A model generated the notes under the pieces. The model made no database searches, was not told the DNA's origin, and worked only from the letters and a program-made list of their open reading frames with translations. A program made the position numbers and the translations under genes. Below are positions 1 to 7,851 of a DNA stretch of 64,000 nt, one piece after another. Source of the stretch: Anaerolineaceae bacterium (GTDB lineage: Bacteria; Chloroflexota; Anaerolineae; Aggregatilineales; Phototrophicaceae); assembly GCA_007693385.1 (NCBI GenBank), contig REDR01000131.1, positions 62,001 through 126,000 of the forward strand, written 5' to 3'. Within the stretch, counting starts at the first letter, position 1. Each line of letters opens with the position of its first letter.

Positions 1-1302
1 GCGGAAATACTACGGCTTGATGTGGACGGATTACGGCGCGGATTCTATGCAGACCGCTACTTCGTCAACGTGGCGAACATTCTCGCGGAACTGAGGACGG
101 CGGGGTATCGTTACCCGGATAATTCGCCGCGTGGCGTGTCGGCGGAGGGCTTCGCGGTGGGCGATGTCGAAGTCGAAGCGCAGATATTCACGCGGCGTCA
201 GCCTTCGGCGCTGATCGCTGGCGTGGATGTCGCCTTGCAGATTCTACGACACTGCGCCGGATATTTTGAAGGGGAGCGCTTCGTCCCAACATGGGATGAC
301 CTGCATGTGCAAGCGCTGGCTGATGGCGAGATGACGCGCTATGACGGCGATCCGCTAAACGTCCAGCCGGTCATGCGGATTCGCGGGCATTATCGCCATT
401 TCGCATTGCTGGAGACGGCATTGCTCGGCTATCTGACGCGGGCGACGCGGGTCGCCTCGCAGGTGTATGACGTGTTACGGGCGGCGGATGGCAAAGAGAT
501 ATTGTTTTTTCCGGCGCGGTTTGACCTGCCCGCCGTGCAAAGTCTGGACGGCTACGCTTATTGGTTGGCGGTGGCGCGTTACAATCAGGGTGCGCCGACT
601 CCGGTCAGGCCGCTAGTCAGCACCGACGCGGGCGCGGCGTGGTGGGGGGGAAGCGGCGGCGGGACGATGCCGCACGCGCTGATCGCCTGTTTTCTGGCGG
701 ATACGGCCGAATCGATGATCGCTTTTGCGCGGCACATGCCGCCCGATATGGCGCGTATCGCACTGGTCGATTTCAATAATGATGTGGTCGGCGACTCGTT
801 GCGCGTGCTGGATGTGCTGTGGCCGGAATACAGCGCGGCTTATCAGCGCGGCGATGAGGCGGAAATGCGGCGCTGGTCGCTGGATGGCGTGCGGTTGGAT
901 ACTGCTAGCGGTATGCGCGATATTTCGCTGGTATCGGAAGATGCAACCGGCGTCAGCTCGCAGTTGGTGCGCTTGGTGCGCGAAGCGCTCGACAACGCTT
1001 ACACGCGCTGGGATGTCGCATCGCAGATGCAGACCGTCGCCCGTGAATTCTGCGAACGGGTGAAGATCGTCGTCTCTGGCGGGTTCAACACGGAACGCAT
1101 CCGGCGCTTTGAGGCGGAGCGCGTGCCGGTTGACTCTTACGGCGTCGGCTCAACGTTGCTGGCGAATCGTGGCGATACCGACTTCACGCAGGATATTGTG
1201 CGCGTCAAAATCGATGGGCGCTGGGTGGATATGGCGAAGACCGGACGCGCCCCGAACGATCACCCCGACCTGCAAGACATAGATTTAGGAGCGTTAACCT
1301 GA
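1..1302 (+). CDS. pncB: nicotinate phosphoribosyltransferase (5' end outside window)
   Basis: Joins nicotinate and PRPP to give nicotinate mononucleotide in the NAD salvage (Preiss-Handler) pathway, in the cytosol. The frame is open from base 1, and a GTG at 22 is only one possible start, so the N-terminus is probably missing by a few residues. Family hallmarks seen are the N-terminal substrate region FYADRYFVN, the HFALLETALLGYLTRATRVAS segment in shortened form (YRHFALLET), the beta-barrel core with VDFNNDVVGDSL, the phosphate-binding VVSGGFN strand with the YGVGSTLL loop, and the C-terminal KTGRAPNDHPDL. At roughly 430 residues it has normal length. Its stop overlaps the next start by one base (TGATG), so the two genes are probably translationally coupled. 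Confidence 0.9.
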   Translation, partial: AEILRLDVDGLRRGFYADRYFVNVANILAELRTAGYRYPDNSPRGVSAEGFAVGDVEVEAQIFTRRQPSALIAGVDVALQILRHCAGYFEGERFVPTWDDLHVQALADGEMTRYDGDPLNVQPVMRIRGHYRHFALLETALLGYLTRATRVASQVYDVLRAADGKEILFFPARFDLPAVQSLDGYAYWLAVARYNQGAPTPVRPLVSTDAGAAWWGGSGGGTMPHALIACFLADTAESMIAFARHMPPDMARIALVDFNNDVVGDSLRVLDVLWPEYSAAYQRGDEAEMRRWSLDGVRLDTASGMRDISLVSEDATGVSSQLVRLVREALDNAYTRWDVASQMQTVAREFCERVKIVVSGGFNTERIRRFEAERVPVDSYGVGSTLLANRGDTDFTQDIVRVKIDGRWVDMAKTGRAPNDHPDLQDIDLGALT

Positions 1303-2618
1303 TGAGCGATAGCGACGCCGACAAAAGCGAAGGCCGCCGCCTGATAGATACATTGCGCGACATCAACCGCGACGCCGACAAAGGCCGCGAACCGGCATTC
1401 TTGCCAGCGCGGGACGGACGGCGACAAGTCTCGATCAGCGCGTTAGTCGAACGCATCATCGACCAGTTCATCGCCGAGCATGGCGAACGCGAATCCGACG
1501 CGGTGCAACGTGCCGTCACCACCACCGAGCGCATCAAGCTAGTGAAAGCGGTGGCCGAATATGTCATCGCGCTGGAGTCGATACAGGTCAGCGACGCGCA
1601 AAAAGCGCGGATTATCCGCCGCGTGTACGCCGAAATGTTCGCGTATGGTGCGCTGGATGATCTGATAAACGATCCGCAAATCACCACCATCACCATCGAA
1701 GGCGCGGACAAAGTGGCGATCCGGCGCGGGCACGGCGAACTCAAACCGGCTCAGCCGCTATTTGATGACGAAGCGCACCTCAAACGCATCATCCGCCGCT
1801 TGTTGGAAGACGCGGGCGCGTCTCTGCGTCCTGATGTGCCGATGATCGAAACCGGCCTGATGATTGACGGGCGACGAGTCAGTTTGAACGCGGTGTTGCC
1901 ACCGGCCACCGTGTTGATCTCCGCCGATTTGCGCCTGCATCCTCCCGAACCGCCGACGCTGGACGCGCTAGCGGAAGATTGGGCGATGCCGCCCGCCGCA
2001 CTTGATCTGCTACGCCGCATCGCCGCTTCATCGCATGGCGTGGTCATCGTCGGCGAAGCGGAATCCGGCAAGACGACGCTCACCGGCGCTCTATTATCCC
2101 ACGTCGGCGGGCGCGTGATGTCGGTGGAGCGTGCCGGAGAGTTAGCTCTGCCGCCGGAGGCGTCGCGGCTTCTGGTGCGCTGGCCGGTAGGCGATGTGGA
2201 CGGGCGCGGGTTCGATCAACTGGTGGCGGAAGCGCTGAGCGCCGCGCCGGATGTGCTGGTATTGGATGAAGTACGCGCCGATGAAGCGCAGGCCATCGCG
2301 CCGCTACTGACGGCGGAAGAAACGCCGCGTCAAATATGGTCGTTTCGTGGCGGGGTGGATCATAAGCGGTTGGCGGCTTCGCTGGGGATGCTGGCGCGTC
2401 GTGCCGCGCCTTCTGCCGGAGAGTCGGCGGTGCGGGCTTTGTACCGGCGCTTGCCGTTCGTGGTCACGGTGCGGCGGCGTCACGAGCGCCTGATGTTGCA
2501 CAGCATCGCCGAATGGCAGTTCCCGCCGTCGGCGGAATATCCCGATTTTGTCGCGTTGATGGCGATGGGTGCGGATGGCATCACCGCGACGGGCAATCAG
2601 CCATCACGGGCGCTATAA
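1302..2618 (+). CDS. TadA/VirB11/CpaF-like secretion ATPase, orphan
   Basis: Protein of 438 residues with the layout of CpaF/TadA-type hexameric ATPases. A helical N-terminal region of about 120 residues is followed by the N-terminal alpha/beta domain (YGALDDLINDPQITTITIEG) and then a RecA-like domain. The Walker A is GEAESGKT at 251-258 and the Walker B region is DVLVLDEVRADEAQ. Family members power type IV pilus or type II/IV secretion. No pilin, TadB/C, TadZ or secretin gene lies nearby; the partner is nicotinate phosphoribosyltransferase upstream, sharing one base. The usual Asp-box/His-box residues are not obvious to me, so activity in secretion is not assured. The assignment to the superfamily is firm; the role is unknown. 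Confidence 0.72.
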   Translation: MSDSDADKSEGRRLIDTLRDINRDADKGREPAFLPARDGRRQVSISALVERIIDQFIAEHGERESDAVQRAVTTTERIKLVKAVAEYVIALESIQVSDAQKARIIRRVYAEMFAYGALDDLINDPQITTITIEGADKVAIRRGHGELKPAQPLFDDEAHLKRIIRRLLEDAGASLRPDVPMIETGLMIDGRRVSLNAVLPPATVLISADLRLHPPEPPTLDALAEDWAMPPAALDLLRRIAASSHGVVIVGEAESGKTTLTGALLSHVGGRVMSVERAGELALPPEASRLLVRWPVGDVDGRGFDQLVAEALSAAPDVLVLDEVRADEAQAIAPLLTAEETPRQIWSFRGGVDHKRLAASLGMLARRAAPSAGESAVRALYRRLPFVVTVRRRHERLMLHSIAEWQFPPSAEYPDFVALMAMGADGITATGNQPSRAL

Positions 2619-2635
2619 GCTAGCAATGGGGGGGA

Positions 2636-2666
2636 ATGTGGGGCGAGACATCCCGCCGCCCCACAT
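2636..2666. terminator. bidirectional terminator between convergent genes
   Basis: A perfect 9-bp inverted repeat, ATGTGGGGC at 2636-2644 and GCCCCACAT at 2658-2666, lies in the 62-bp gap between two converging genes. It is followed on the plus strand by a weak T stretch (ATTTTAT) and on the minus strand by a run of C then ATT, so it probably works as a shared terminator of moderate strength. Confidence 0.55.
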
Positions 2667-2680
2667 CATGATTTTATCGT

Positions 2681-3364
2681 TTAGCTGTTGGCGTCCATCA
2701 CGAGCTGGCGCAGTTCTTCAAACGGGATGCCCGCCCGCGTCAGATCGCGCACCGGCATCAGTTCGCCGCCGTTGTAGCGGATACGCACGGCGGGCGTGCC
2801 CTGCACCTGTGCGCTACGTCCCAGCGATAGGTTGGTCTGGTACTGTTGCGCTTCGCCGGTGCATTCCAGCAAACTGGCGTAAGAGATATTCAGTTCTTCG
2901 GCCAGAGCGCGGGCGGCCTGATCGCCACTGCGTCGCTGGCTGGCATGGACGAATAGCTCGGTATGCGCCAGCCAGAAGCCTTCATCGCCGATCATCTCGC
3001 CGGTGCATTCTAGCAGTTGCGCGTAGTACGTGCTGGCCTGTCCTAGCACGGGGAACACGCGGAATTCGTATTGAACCAGACCTTCAGCTACCAGTTCTTC
3101 AACGACGCGATCCATCGTGCTTTTATATTCCTGACAGTACGGGCACTGGAAATCCGCGAATTCGACAATCGTGATCGGTGCGTCGGGGTTGCCCAGTACG
3201 AACGCGCCGTCATCCGTGCGCGAGAAGCCCAATTCGCTATAATCCACGTTAGCGCGGGAGATGTTGCCGGTATTCAATAAGCTAATGGCAATCGCTAACG
3301 CGGCGACCATGACGGCGGCGACGCCCCCGAATAGGATATATTGCTTTTGCTTTTCTTTGTTCAT
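2681..3364 (-). CDS. membrane-anchored DsbA-family thiol-disulfide oxidoreductase
   Basis: A 227-residue protein with a basic N-terminus and one membrane segment (about residues 9-31), then an extracytoplasmic thioredoxin-fold domain of the DsbA/thioredoxin_4 type. The active-site CPYC is at 74-77 in the context VEFADFQCPYC, and the cis-proline loop is QGTPAVRI near the C-terminus. It probably introduces or shuffles disulfides in exported proteins. Two further cysteines each lie in an identical LLECTGE heptapeptide (near residues 117 and 164), which could form a second structural disulfide. The CcdA-TlpA pair near 58 kb would act in the same compartment. Family call is firm; direction of catalysis (oxidase or reductase) is not known. 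Confidence 0.88.
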   Translation of the reverse strand: MNKEKQKQYILFGGVAAVMVAALAIAISLLNTGNISRANVDYSELGFSRTDDGAFVLGNPDAPITIVEFADFQCPYCQEYKSTMDRVVEELVAEGLVQYEFRVFPVLGQASTYYAQLLECTGEMIGDEGFWLAHTELFVHASQRRSGDQAARALAEELNISYASLLECTGEAQQYQTNLSLGRSAQVQGTPAVRIRYNGGELMPVRDLTRAGIPFEELRQLVMDANS

Positions 3365-3446
3365 AACAGCTAACTATTCCTTATGCAATCTCAAGATCGT
3401 ATACAAATTATAAAGCAATGATCGGATGCTTGATACATCCAGGCGT

Positions 3447-4061
3447 TTACGATTTGTTGCCCAAGTGTAAAAAAGGTATTATCCACGCCACTTTAGCGCG
3501 ATAATCGCGGTAATCGTCCCCGAAAGCCTCCAACAGACGACGTTCTTCGTACAGCGAACCGACGATAAAATATAGCGTCGCACCGATGGCGAATCCCAGA
3601 TAGGCGTGAGTCATCGTCGTGACCGGCCAGATAATCAGCAGGCTGAACAGATAAAGCGGATGCCGCACCAGCCGATAGACGCCGCCTGTGGTCAGCGACT
3701 CCGGCGGTAGCGGTAGGTCATCGCCTTTGAAGAAAGCGCGGGCTTGTTCGATTCCGGCGAAGCGGCTGAGGTTGATCTGCAATAAACTCAGCGTGAAACC
3801 GATAATGCCGACCAGTTGCAACGCCATCAAAAACCATTGCAGATCGTTGTCAATGCGCCATACAGCCCGATTGTCGTAAAATACGATCATACCAGCGATG
3901 GGTATGAACAGGATGCCCGCTAGCGCGTTAAAATACAGACGGTACAGGCCATGAAAGGCGCGTTCGCCGAAGCGTCGCCTGAATAGCCCTTTAGCTGTCT
4001 GGCTGGCGAGTAGACTGTGCAATAAGCCATATATCAGCATGGCGATGAGTACCGCAACCAT
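3447..4061 (-). CDS. NnrU / isoprenylcysteine methyltransferase-like membrane protein
   Basis: Multi-pass membrane protein of about 204 residues. The C-terminal half carries the PEMT/ICMT-type signature: RLVRHPLYL, followed by a membrane segment and then EERRLLEAFGDDYRDYRAKV, the S-adenosylmethionine site region of small integral membrane methyltransferases (NnrU, MddA methanethiol methyltransferase, ICMT). The start is set at 4061 because the AGGAG ribosome-binding site lies 9 bases upstream; a longer reading frame to 4175 would add a non-membrane N-terminus with odd composition. It is divergent from the nucleoside phosphorylase gene. The substrate cannot be told; MddA-like or lipid methylation are both possible. 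Confidence 0.72.
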   Translation of the reverse strand: MVAVLIAMLIYGLLHSLLASQTAKGLFRRRFGERAFHGLYRLYFNALAGILFIPIAGMIVFYDNRAVWRIDNDLQWFLMALQLVGIIGFTLSLLQINLSRFAGIEQARAFFKGDDLPLPPESLTTGGVYRLVRHPLYLFSLLIIWPVTTMTHAYLGFAIGATLYFIVGSLYEERRLLEAFGDDYRDYRAKVAWIIPFLHLGNKS

Positions 4062-4169
4062 AAGCGCCGATCTCCTGCTGGATGACGAACGATGAATCGT
4101 TACACAGTATATCGTCGCATGGCAGACTTTAACAGGTGAACAACAGCGTAAAACACGAGGGGGAAAACG

Positions 4170-5486
4170 ATGCACGCAGTAGACATTATCGAGAAGAAAC
4201 GCGACGGCGAGGCGCTATCGCCGGAAGAAATCAAATGGTTCATTCAAGCCTACACCGCCGACGACATCCCGGACTATCAGGCGGCGGCGTTTTGCATGGC
4301 GGTGCTGTTGCGCGGCATGGATACCGCCGAAGTCACCGCGCTGACGCTGGCGATGGTCGCCTCCGGCGATACGCTGGATTTGAGCGCGGTGGGCGATTAC
4401 GTGGTTGATAAGCACTCGTCGGGCGGGGTGGGCGATAAAACGTCGCTGGTGGTGTTGCCATTGGTGGCGGCGCTGGGTGTACCCGTCGCTAAGATGAGTG
4501 GGCGCGGACTGGGACTTTCCGGCGGCACGCTGGATAAGCTGGAAGCCATCGCCGGATTCAACGTCAATCTAGCCGAAGATGTGCTGATCGCGCAGGCGCA
4601 ACGCATCGGCCTAGCGCTGGGCGGGCAGACGCGGCAACTCGCCCCCGCCGATGGCAAGCTGTACGCTCTGCGCGATGTGACCGGCACCGTGCCCAGCATC
4701 CCGTTGATCGCCAGTAGCATCATGAGCAAGAAAATCGCGGCGGGGGCGCAGGGTATCGTGCTGGATGTCAAAGTCGGGGAGGGCGCTTTCATGGAGAGCA
4801 TCGACGCGGCGCGAGAACTGGCGGCGATGATGGTCGGCATCGGGCGCAACGTCGGGCGCGATATGGTGGCGTTGCTCTCCAGCATGGATCAACCGTTGGG
4901 GCTGGCCGTCGGTAACGCGCTGGAAGTCGCGGAGGCTATCCACACGCTACGCGGCGACGGCCCGGCTGATTTCGTGGCGCATTCGCTGGAAGTGGCCGCC
5001 CATATGCTGTATCTGGCGGAGGCGGGTGCGGGGCGTCCGGCAGACATCGACGCGGCGCGGGGCGCACTCAGCGCCGCGCTGGACGATGGGCGCGGGCTGG
5101 ACAAATTCCGGCAGATGGTTTCAGCACAGGGCGGCGATCCGCGCATGGTGGATGAGCCGTCGCTGTTGCCACAGGCCGCGCAAACCATCACCGTGACCGC
5201 GCCGACAGGCGGCTATGTGGCGCGGGTGGCCGCCCGCCCGATTGCCCGCGCCGCCTTCCTGCTGGGCGCAGGCAGAGAGCGCAAAGACGACAAAATTGAT
5301 CCGGCGGTGGGGGTGCGCGTGGCGGTCAAAGTCGGGGATGCGGTGAGCGCGGGCGATGTGCTGGCGACATTGCACGTCAACGACTCCGCCGCGTTAGATC
5401 AAGCCCGCCAACTGGTCGAAGCCGCGTATCACATCAGCGCCGAGCCGGTGGCGCGTCCGCCGCTATTTCATGGCGTGATGCGCTGA
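4170..5486 (+). CDS. pdp: pyrimidine-nucleoside (thymidine) phosphorylase
   Basis: Cleaves thymidine or uridine with phosphate to base and (deoxy)ribose 1-phosphate in pyrimidine salvage. The 438-residue length and the domain order match the family: a helical alpha domain with YTADDIPDYQAAAFCMAV, the signature KMSGRGLGLSGGTLDKLE near residue 110, the phosphate-binding DKHSSGGVGDKTS at about 79-91, and a C-terminal domain starting near 345. The start is supported by a GAGGGGG ribosome-binding site. Whether it prefers thymidine only (DeoA) or both pyrimidines (Pdp) cannot be decided by eye; Gram-positive-type enzymes are Pdp. The last 19 bases overlap the convergent lipoprotein gene. Confidence 0.92.
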   Translation: MHAVDIIEKKRDGEALSPEEIKWFIQAYTADDIPDYQAAAFCMAVLLRGMDTAEVTALTLAMVASGDTLDLSAVGDYVVDKHSSGGVGDKTSLVVLPLVAALGVPVAKMSGRGLGLSGGTLDKLEAIAGFNVNLAEDVLIAQAQRIGLALGGQTRQLAPADGKLYALRDVTGTVPSIPLIASSIMSKKIAAGAQGIVLDVKVGEGAFMESIDAARELAAMMVGIGRNVGRDMVALLSSMDQPLGLAVGNALEVAEAIHTLRGDGPADFVAHSLEVAAHMLYLAEAGAGRPADIDAARGALSAALDDGRGLDKFRQMVSAQGGDPRMVDEPSLLPQAAQTITVTAPTGGYVARVAARPIARAAFLLGAGRERKDDKIDPAVGVRVAVKVGDAVSAGDVLATLHVNDSAALDQARQLVEAAYHISAEPVARPPLFHGVMR

Positions 5487-6289
5487 AGCCCGCCGTCATC
5501 ATCGAAGCGGTATTCATGGCGCGGCGCGTCCACCCATGCGCCATCACGGAAGCGGATAACGCCGTTGAGTCCGTCGTGGCGCATGTCGTCTAGCGGCGTG
5601 GCGGTCTGCACCGCGTCAATCGCCAGCCGGAAAGCGTCATAAGTCAGCGTGCTGAGGTGGTTGGGCGTGGCGGCGTAGGGGGCGCTCGCCATGATGCGGG
5701 CGATATAGTCGGCGTCGGCGGGCGTGCCACTGCTGACCACGCGCACGCCGTCCAGATCATCACGGCGGGCGATGAACCCTTCCAGCGCGAACACTTCGCC
5801 GCCGACCACCGGCGCGGGGGCGTTCAGCGCGTCGTTGAAGCTGATGCGCTCCGGCACGGTCAGCCCGTCGCGTTCGGCGTGCGACAGATGATAGACGTTG
5901 GGTGCGGGGGATGCGCCCCAATCGCCGACCACGATCACCGGCAGATCGCCCAGCGCGGCGAAGACCTCCGGCGTGGTGGCGGCGTACCCCTGCACGATCA
6001 CCACGCGCACGCGCTCATCCAGACTCAAGGCGCGGGCGCGGTGGAGCGCGGTCTGTTCGCTCCCGCCGTCGTCCAGCGCTAAAAATGTGATGTCCGCCGC
6101 GCCGGAATCCGTCCACGCTAGCCGCGCCGCGTATAGGGCGCTGTAGCCGATTTCGCGGTAGCGTCCTTCAAATGGCGCTAGCAGGACGATCTTATCCGGC
6201 GGAGACGACGGGCTGACCACAGCGCATCCGGCCAGCACCCAGACGATCAACAGGAAGACGAGAGCGCGGCGCATCGGCTTAACAGGCAT
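5468..6289 (-). CDS. lipoprotein resembling periplasmic binding fold type I
   Basis: About 273 residues with a lipoprotein signal peptide: basic start, LVFLLIVWVLAGC lipobox, so the mature protein begins at that Cys and is anchored outside the membrane. The body has features of type I periplasmic binding proteins (LIVBP/LppC-like): an opening IVLLAPFEGRYREIGYSAL, then LDDGGSEQTALHRARAL and a late LTYDAFRLAIDAVQ. It is short for that family (usually 350 or more), as though part of the fold were missing. Starts at 6289 or 6274 are both possible; the first overlaps mltG by 11 bases, and neither has a strong ribosome-binding site. It is the last gene of the alaS-ruvX-mltG operon. Ligand unknown. 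Confidence 0.68.
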   Translation of the reverse strand: MPVKPMRRALVFLLIVWVLAGCAVVSPSSPPDKIVLLAPFEGRYREIGYSALYAARLAWTDSGAADITFLALDDGGSEQTALHRARALSLDERVRVVIVQGYAATTPEVFAALGDLPVIVVGDWGASPAPNVYHLSHAERDGLTVPERISFNDALNAPAPVVGGEVFALEGFIARRDDLDGVRVVSSGTPADADYIARIMASAPYAATPNHLSTLTYDAFRLAIDAVQTATPLDDMRHDGLNGVIRFRDGAWVDAPRHEYRFDDDGGLQRITP

Positions 6290-7439
6290 TGACGTGATCG
6301 GTGTAATTGGTGAAGAAGTCATGGCGATTATCCCCACGACAATCGGCGCGGAAGAACAGATACGGCGACTCTTCCGGCTGGATGGCGGCGCGGATGGACG
6401 ATAGCGCCGGACTGGCAATCGGCGCGGGTGGCAAGCCGCGATTGATGTAGGTGTTATAAGGCGAAATCACCCCGCGATAGTCGGCGACGGTGATTCGCGG
6501 CCACCAGTTGCCCGGCGTGGCGTTCGGATGCTCATACTGTACTGTCGGGTCGGCGTCCAGCGTGTTGATGTCGTTGTCGCCCTCTAGCCGGTTGCGGTAC
6601 ACACTGCTGATGAGGGGCTTCTCGTCGTCGAATACCGCTTCGCGCTCGATGATCGACGCCAGCGTGACGATCTCGTACATATTATACGGCGTCTGTGTGA
6701 CCAGTGGCCGCAGGTCGGCGACGGCATTGGTGAACGCGGCCAGCAGGACATCGCGCATCCCGACGGCGGTCACTTCCGGCTCGAAGATGTAAGTATCGGG
6801 GAACAGAAAGCCCTCCAATGAGCCACCGAACGGGATGTCGTTTTGCGCGGCGAATGCTGACGGGATCGGCGCACCGTTCCCGACCTGCGCCAGAAAATCC
6901 GCGCCGCTAAACGCGAAATACGGCGTCATGTTGTCGATGCGCTCCGCGATTTCCTCGACGCGCTGGCCGGGAAATACCGTAAATTCGATCTGACTGAACG
7001 AAGCGTCGGTTAGCGCCTCCGCGATCTGGCGCGTGGTCATATTGCGCTGGATGAAAAATGTCCCCGCCTCTAAATCGGTGTCCAACCCTTCGACGCGGAC
7101 GTACAGCGTGAACAGATCGCCGTCGGCGATGATGCCCAGCGTTTGCAGGCGCGATCCGATCTCGCGGGCGGTACTGCCCGGTTGCACGGTGAAGCGCAGG
7201 ACGGAATCATCGGCGCTGAGCGGTGTATCCAACTCGGCGCGGCGGCCTTCTAGCTGTATCCGCATGATGACATCGCGTGTACCGTCGATGATGCGATCAC
7301 CGGCTAGCAGAAAGACCAGCCCGCCGCAGATCATCATCAGCATGAATAGTGCGCCGGTCACGATCATGATTTTACGGATGGTATCGTCCAAGTTCGGCTC
7401 TCTCTGCGCTTTATAGCGCGTCTTCGACCAGCCCATCAC
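6279..7439 (-). CDS. mltG: endolytic murein transglycosylase MltG (YceG-like)
   Basis: Cuts nascent glycan strands in peptidoglycan at the outer face of the membrane. The 386 residues comprise a short cytoplasmic tail, one membrane segment (about 23-46), a LysM-like region (FTVQPGSTAREIGSRL) and the YceG catalytic domain. The catalytic glutamate is seen in LASIIEREA (Glu265), followed by the family segments ISSVYRNRL, LDADPTVQYEHP, SPYNTYINRGLPPAPIASP and the C-terminal PYLFFRADCRGDNRHDFF. Its start overlaps ruvX by 29 bases. The ruvX-mltG neighbourhood is conserved in many Gram-positive-type bacteria, which supports the call. Confidence 0.93.
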   Translation of the reverse strand: MMGWSKTRYKAQREPNLDDTIRKIMIVTGALFMLMMICGGLVFLLAGDRIIDGTRDVIMRIQLEGRRAELDTPLSADDSVLRFTVQPGSTAREIGSRLQTLGIIADGDLFTLYVRVEGLDTDLEAGTFFIQRNMTTRQIAEALTDASFSQIEFTVFPGQRVEEIAERIDNMTPYFAFSGADFLAQVGNGAPIPSAFAAQNDIPFGGSLEGFLFPDTYIFEPEVTAVGMRDVLLAAFTNAVADLRPLVTQTPYNMYEIVTLASIIEREAVFDDEKPLISSVYRNRLEGDNDINTLDADPTVQYEHPNATPGNWWPRITVADYRGVISPYNTYINRGLPPAPIASPALSSIRAAIQPEESPYLFFRADCRGDNRHDFFTNYTDHVNAC

Positions 7440-7851
7440 GCACCGCGTCGATATAGCGTTGCAGGATAACGCGGGCGGCGAGGTCGTCGATGTGGGCGGT
7501 GATGGGGCGCTTCTTCTGCTTGGCGAGGGCTTGCGCGTCGTGGCTGGTGTTGGTCTCGTCCCAGAAGTCTATCGGCAAATCGGTTGTTTCAGCAAGTCGC
7601 TGAGTCCATAATAGCACGGTATCGGCGCGGCTGTGCTCGCCTTCTGGCAGACTATCATCAAACGGTACGCCGACGATAAAGCCGACGGCGTTCTCGCGTT
7701 CGGCCAGCGCGTTGATCTGCGCGAAGTCCTCAGTGCGTGACCGCCGCTCGATGATGGTCAGTTCGCGGGCGACGATACGCAACTCATCGCACACCGCTAG
7801 CCCGATGCGCTTGATGCCGTGATCGATGCTGATGAGCTTGCCTCGTTTCAT
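7411..7851 (-). CDS. ruvX: putative Holliday junction resolvase / pre-16S rRNA nuclease YqgF
   Basis: A 146-residue RNase H-fold protein. The N-terminal strand carries the acidic residue in LISIDHGIKRIGLAVCD (Asp10), VGFIVGVPFD is the second conserved block, and WDETNTSHDA followed by HIDDLAARVILQRYID supplies the remaining acidic residues. Family members process the 5' end of 16S rRNA and have been proposed to cut branched DNA. The start overlaps the upstream gene stop in an ATGA arrangement. Length and motifs are ordinary. Confidence 0.9.
   Translation of the reverse strand: MKRGKLISIDHGIKRIGLAVCDELRIVARELTIIERRSRTEDFAQINALAERENAVGFIVGVPFDDSLPEGEHSRADTVLLWTQRLAETTDLPIDFWDETNTSHDAQALAKQKKRPITAHIDDLAARVILQRYIDAVRDGLVEDAL

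Noticed and set aside
1205-1744. Long open frames antisense to the first genes, and similar ones throughout.
   Set aside because: High G+C content makes long antisense frames common; these show Ser/Arg-rich shadow composition and no start signals.
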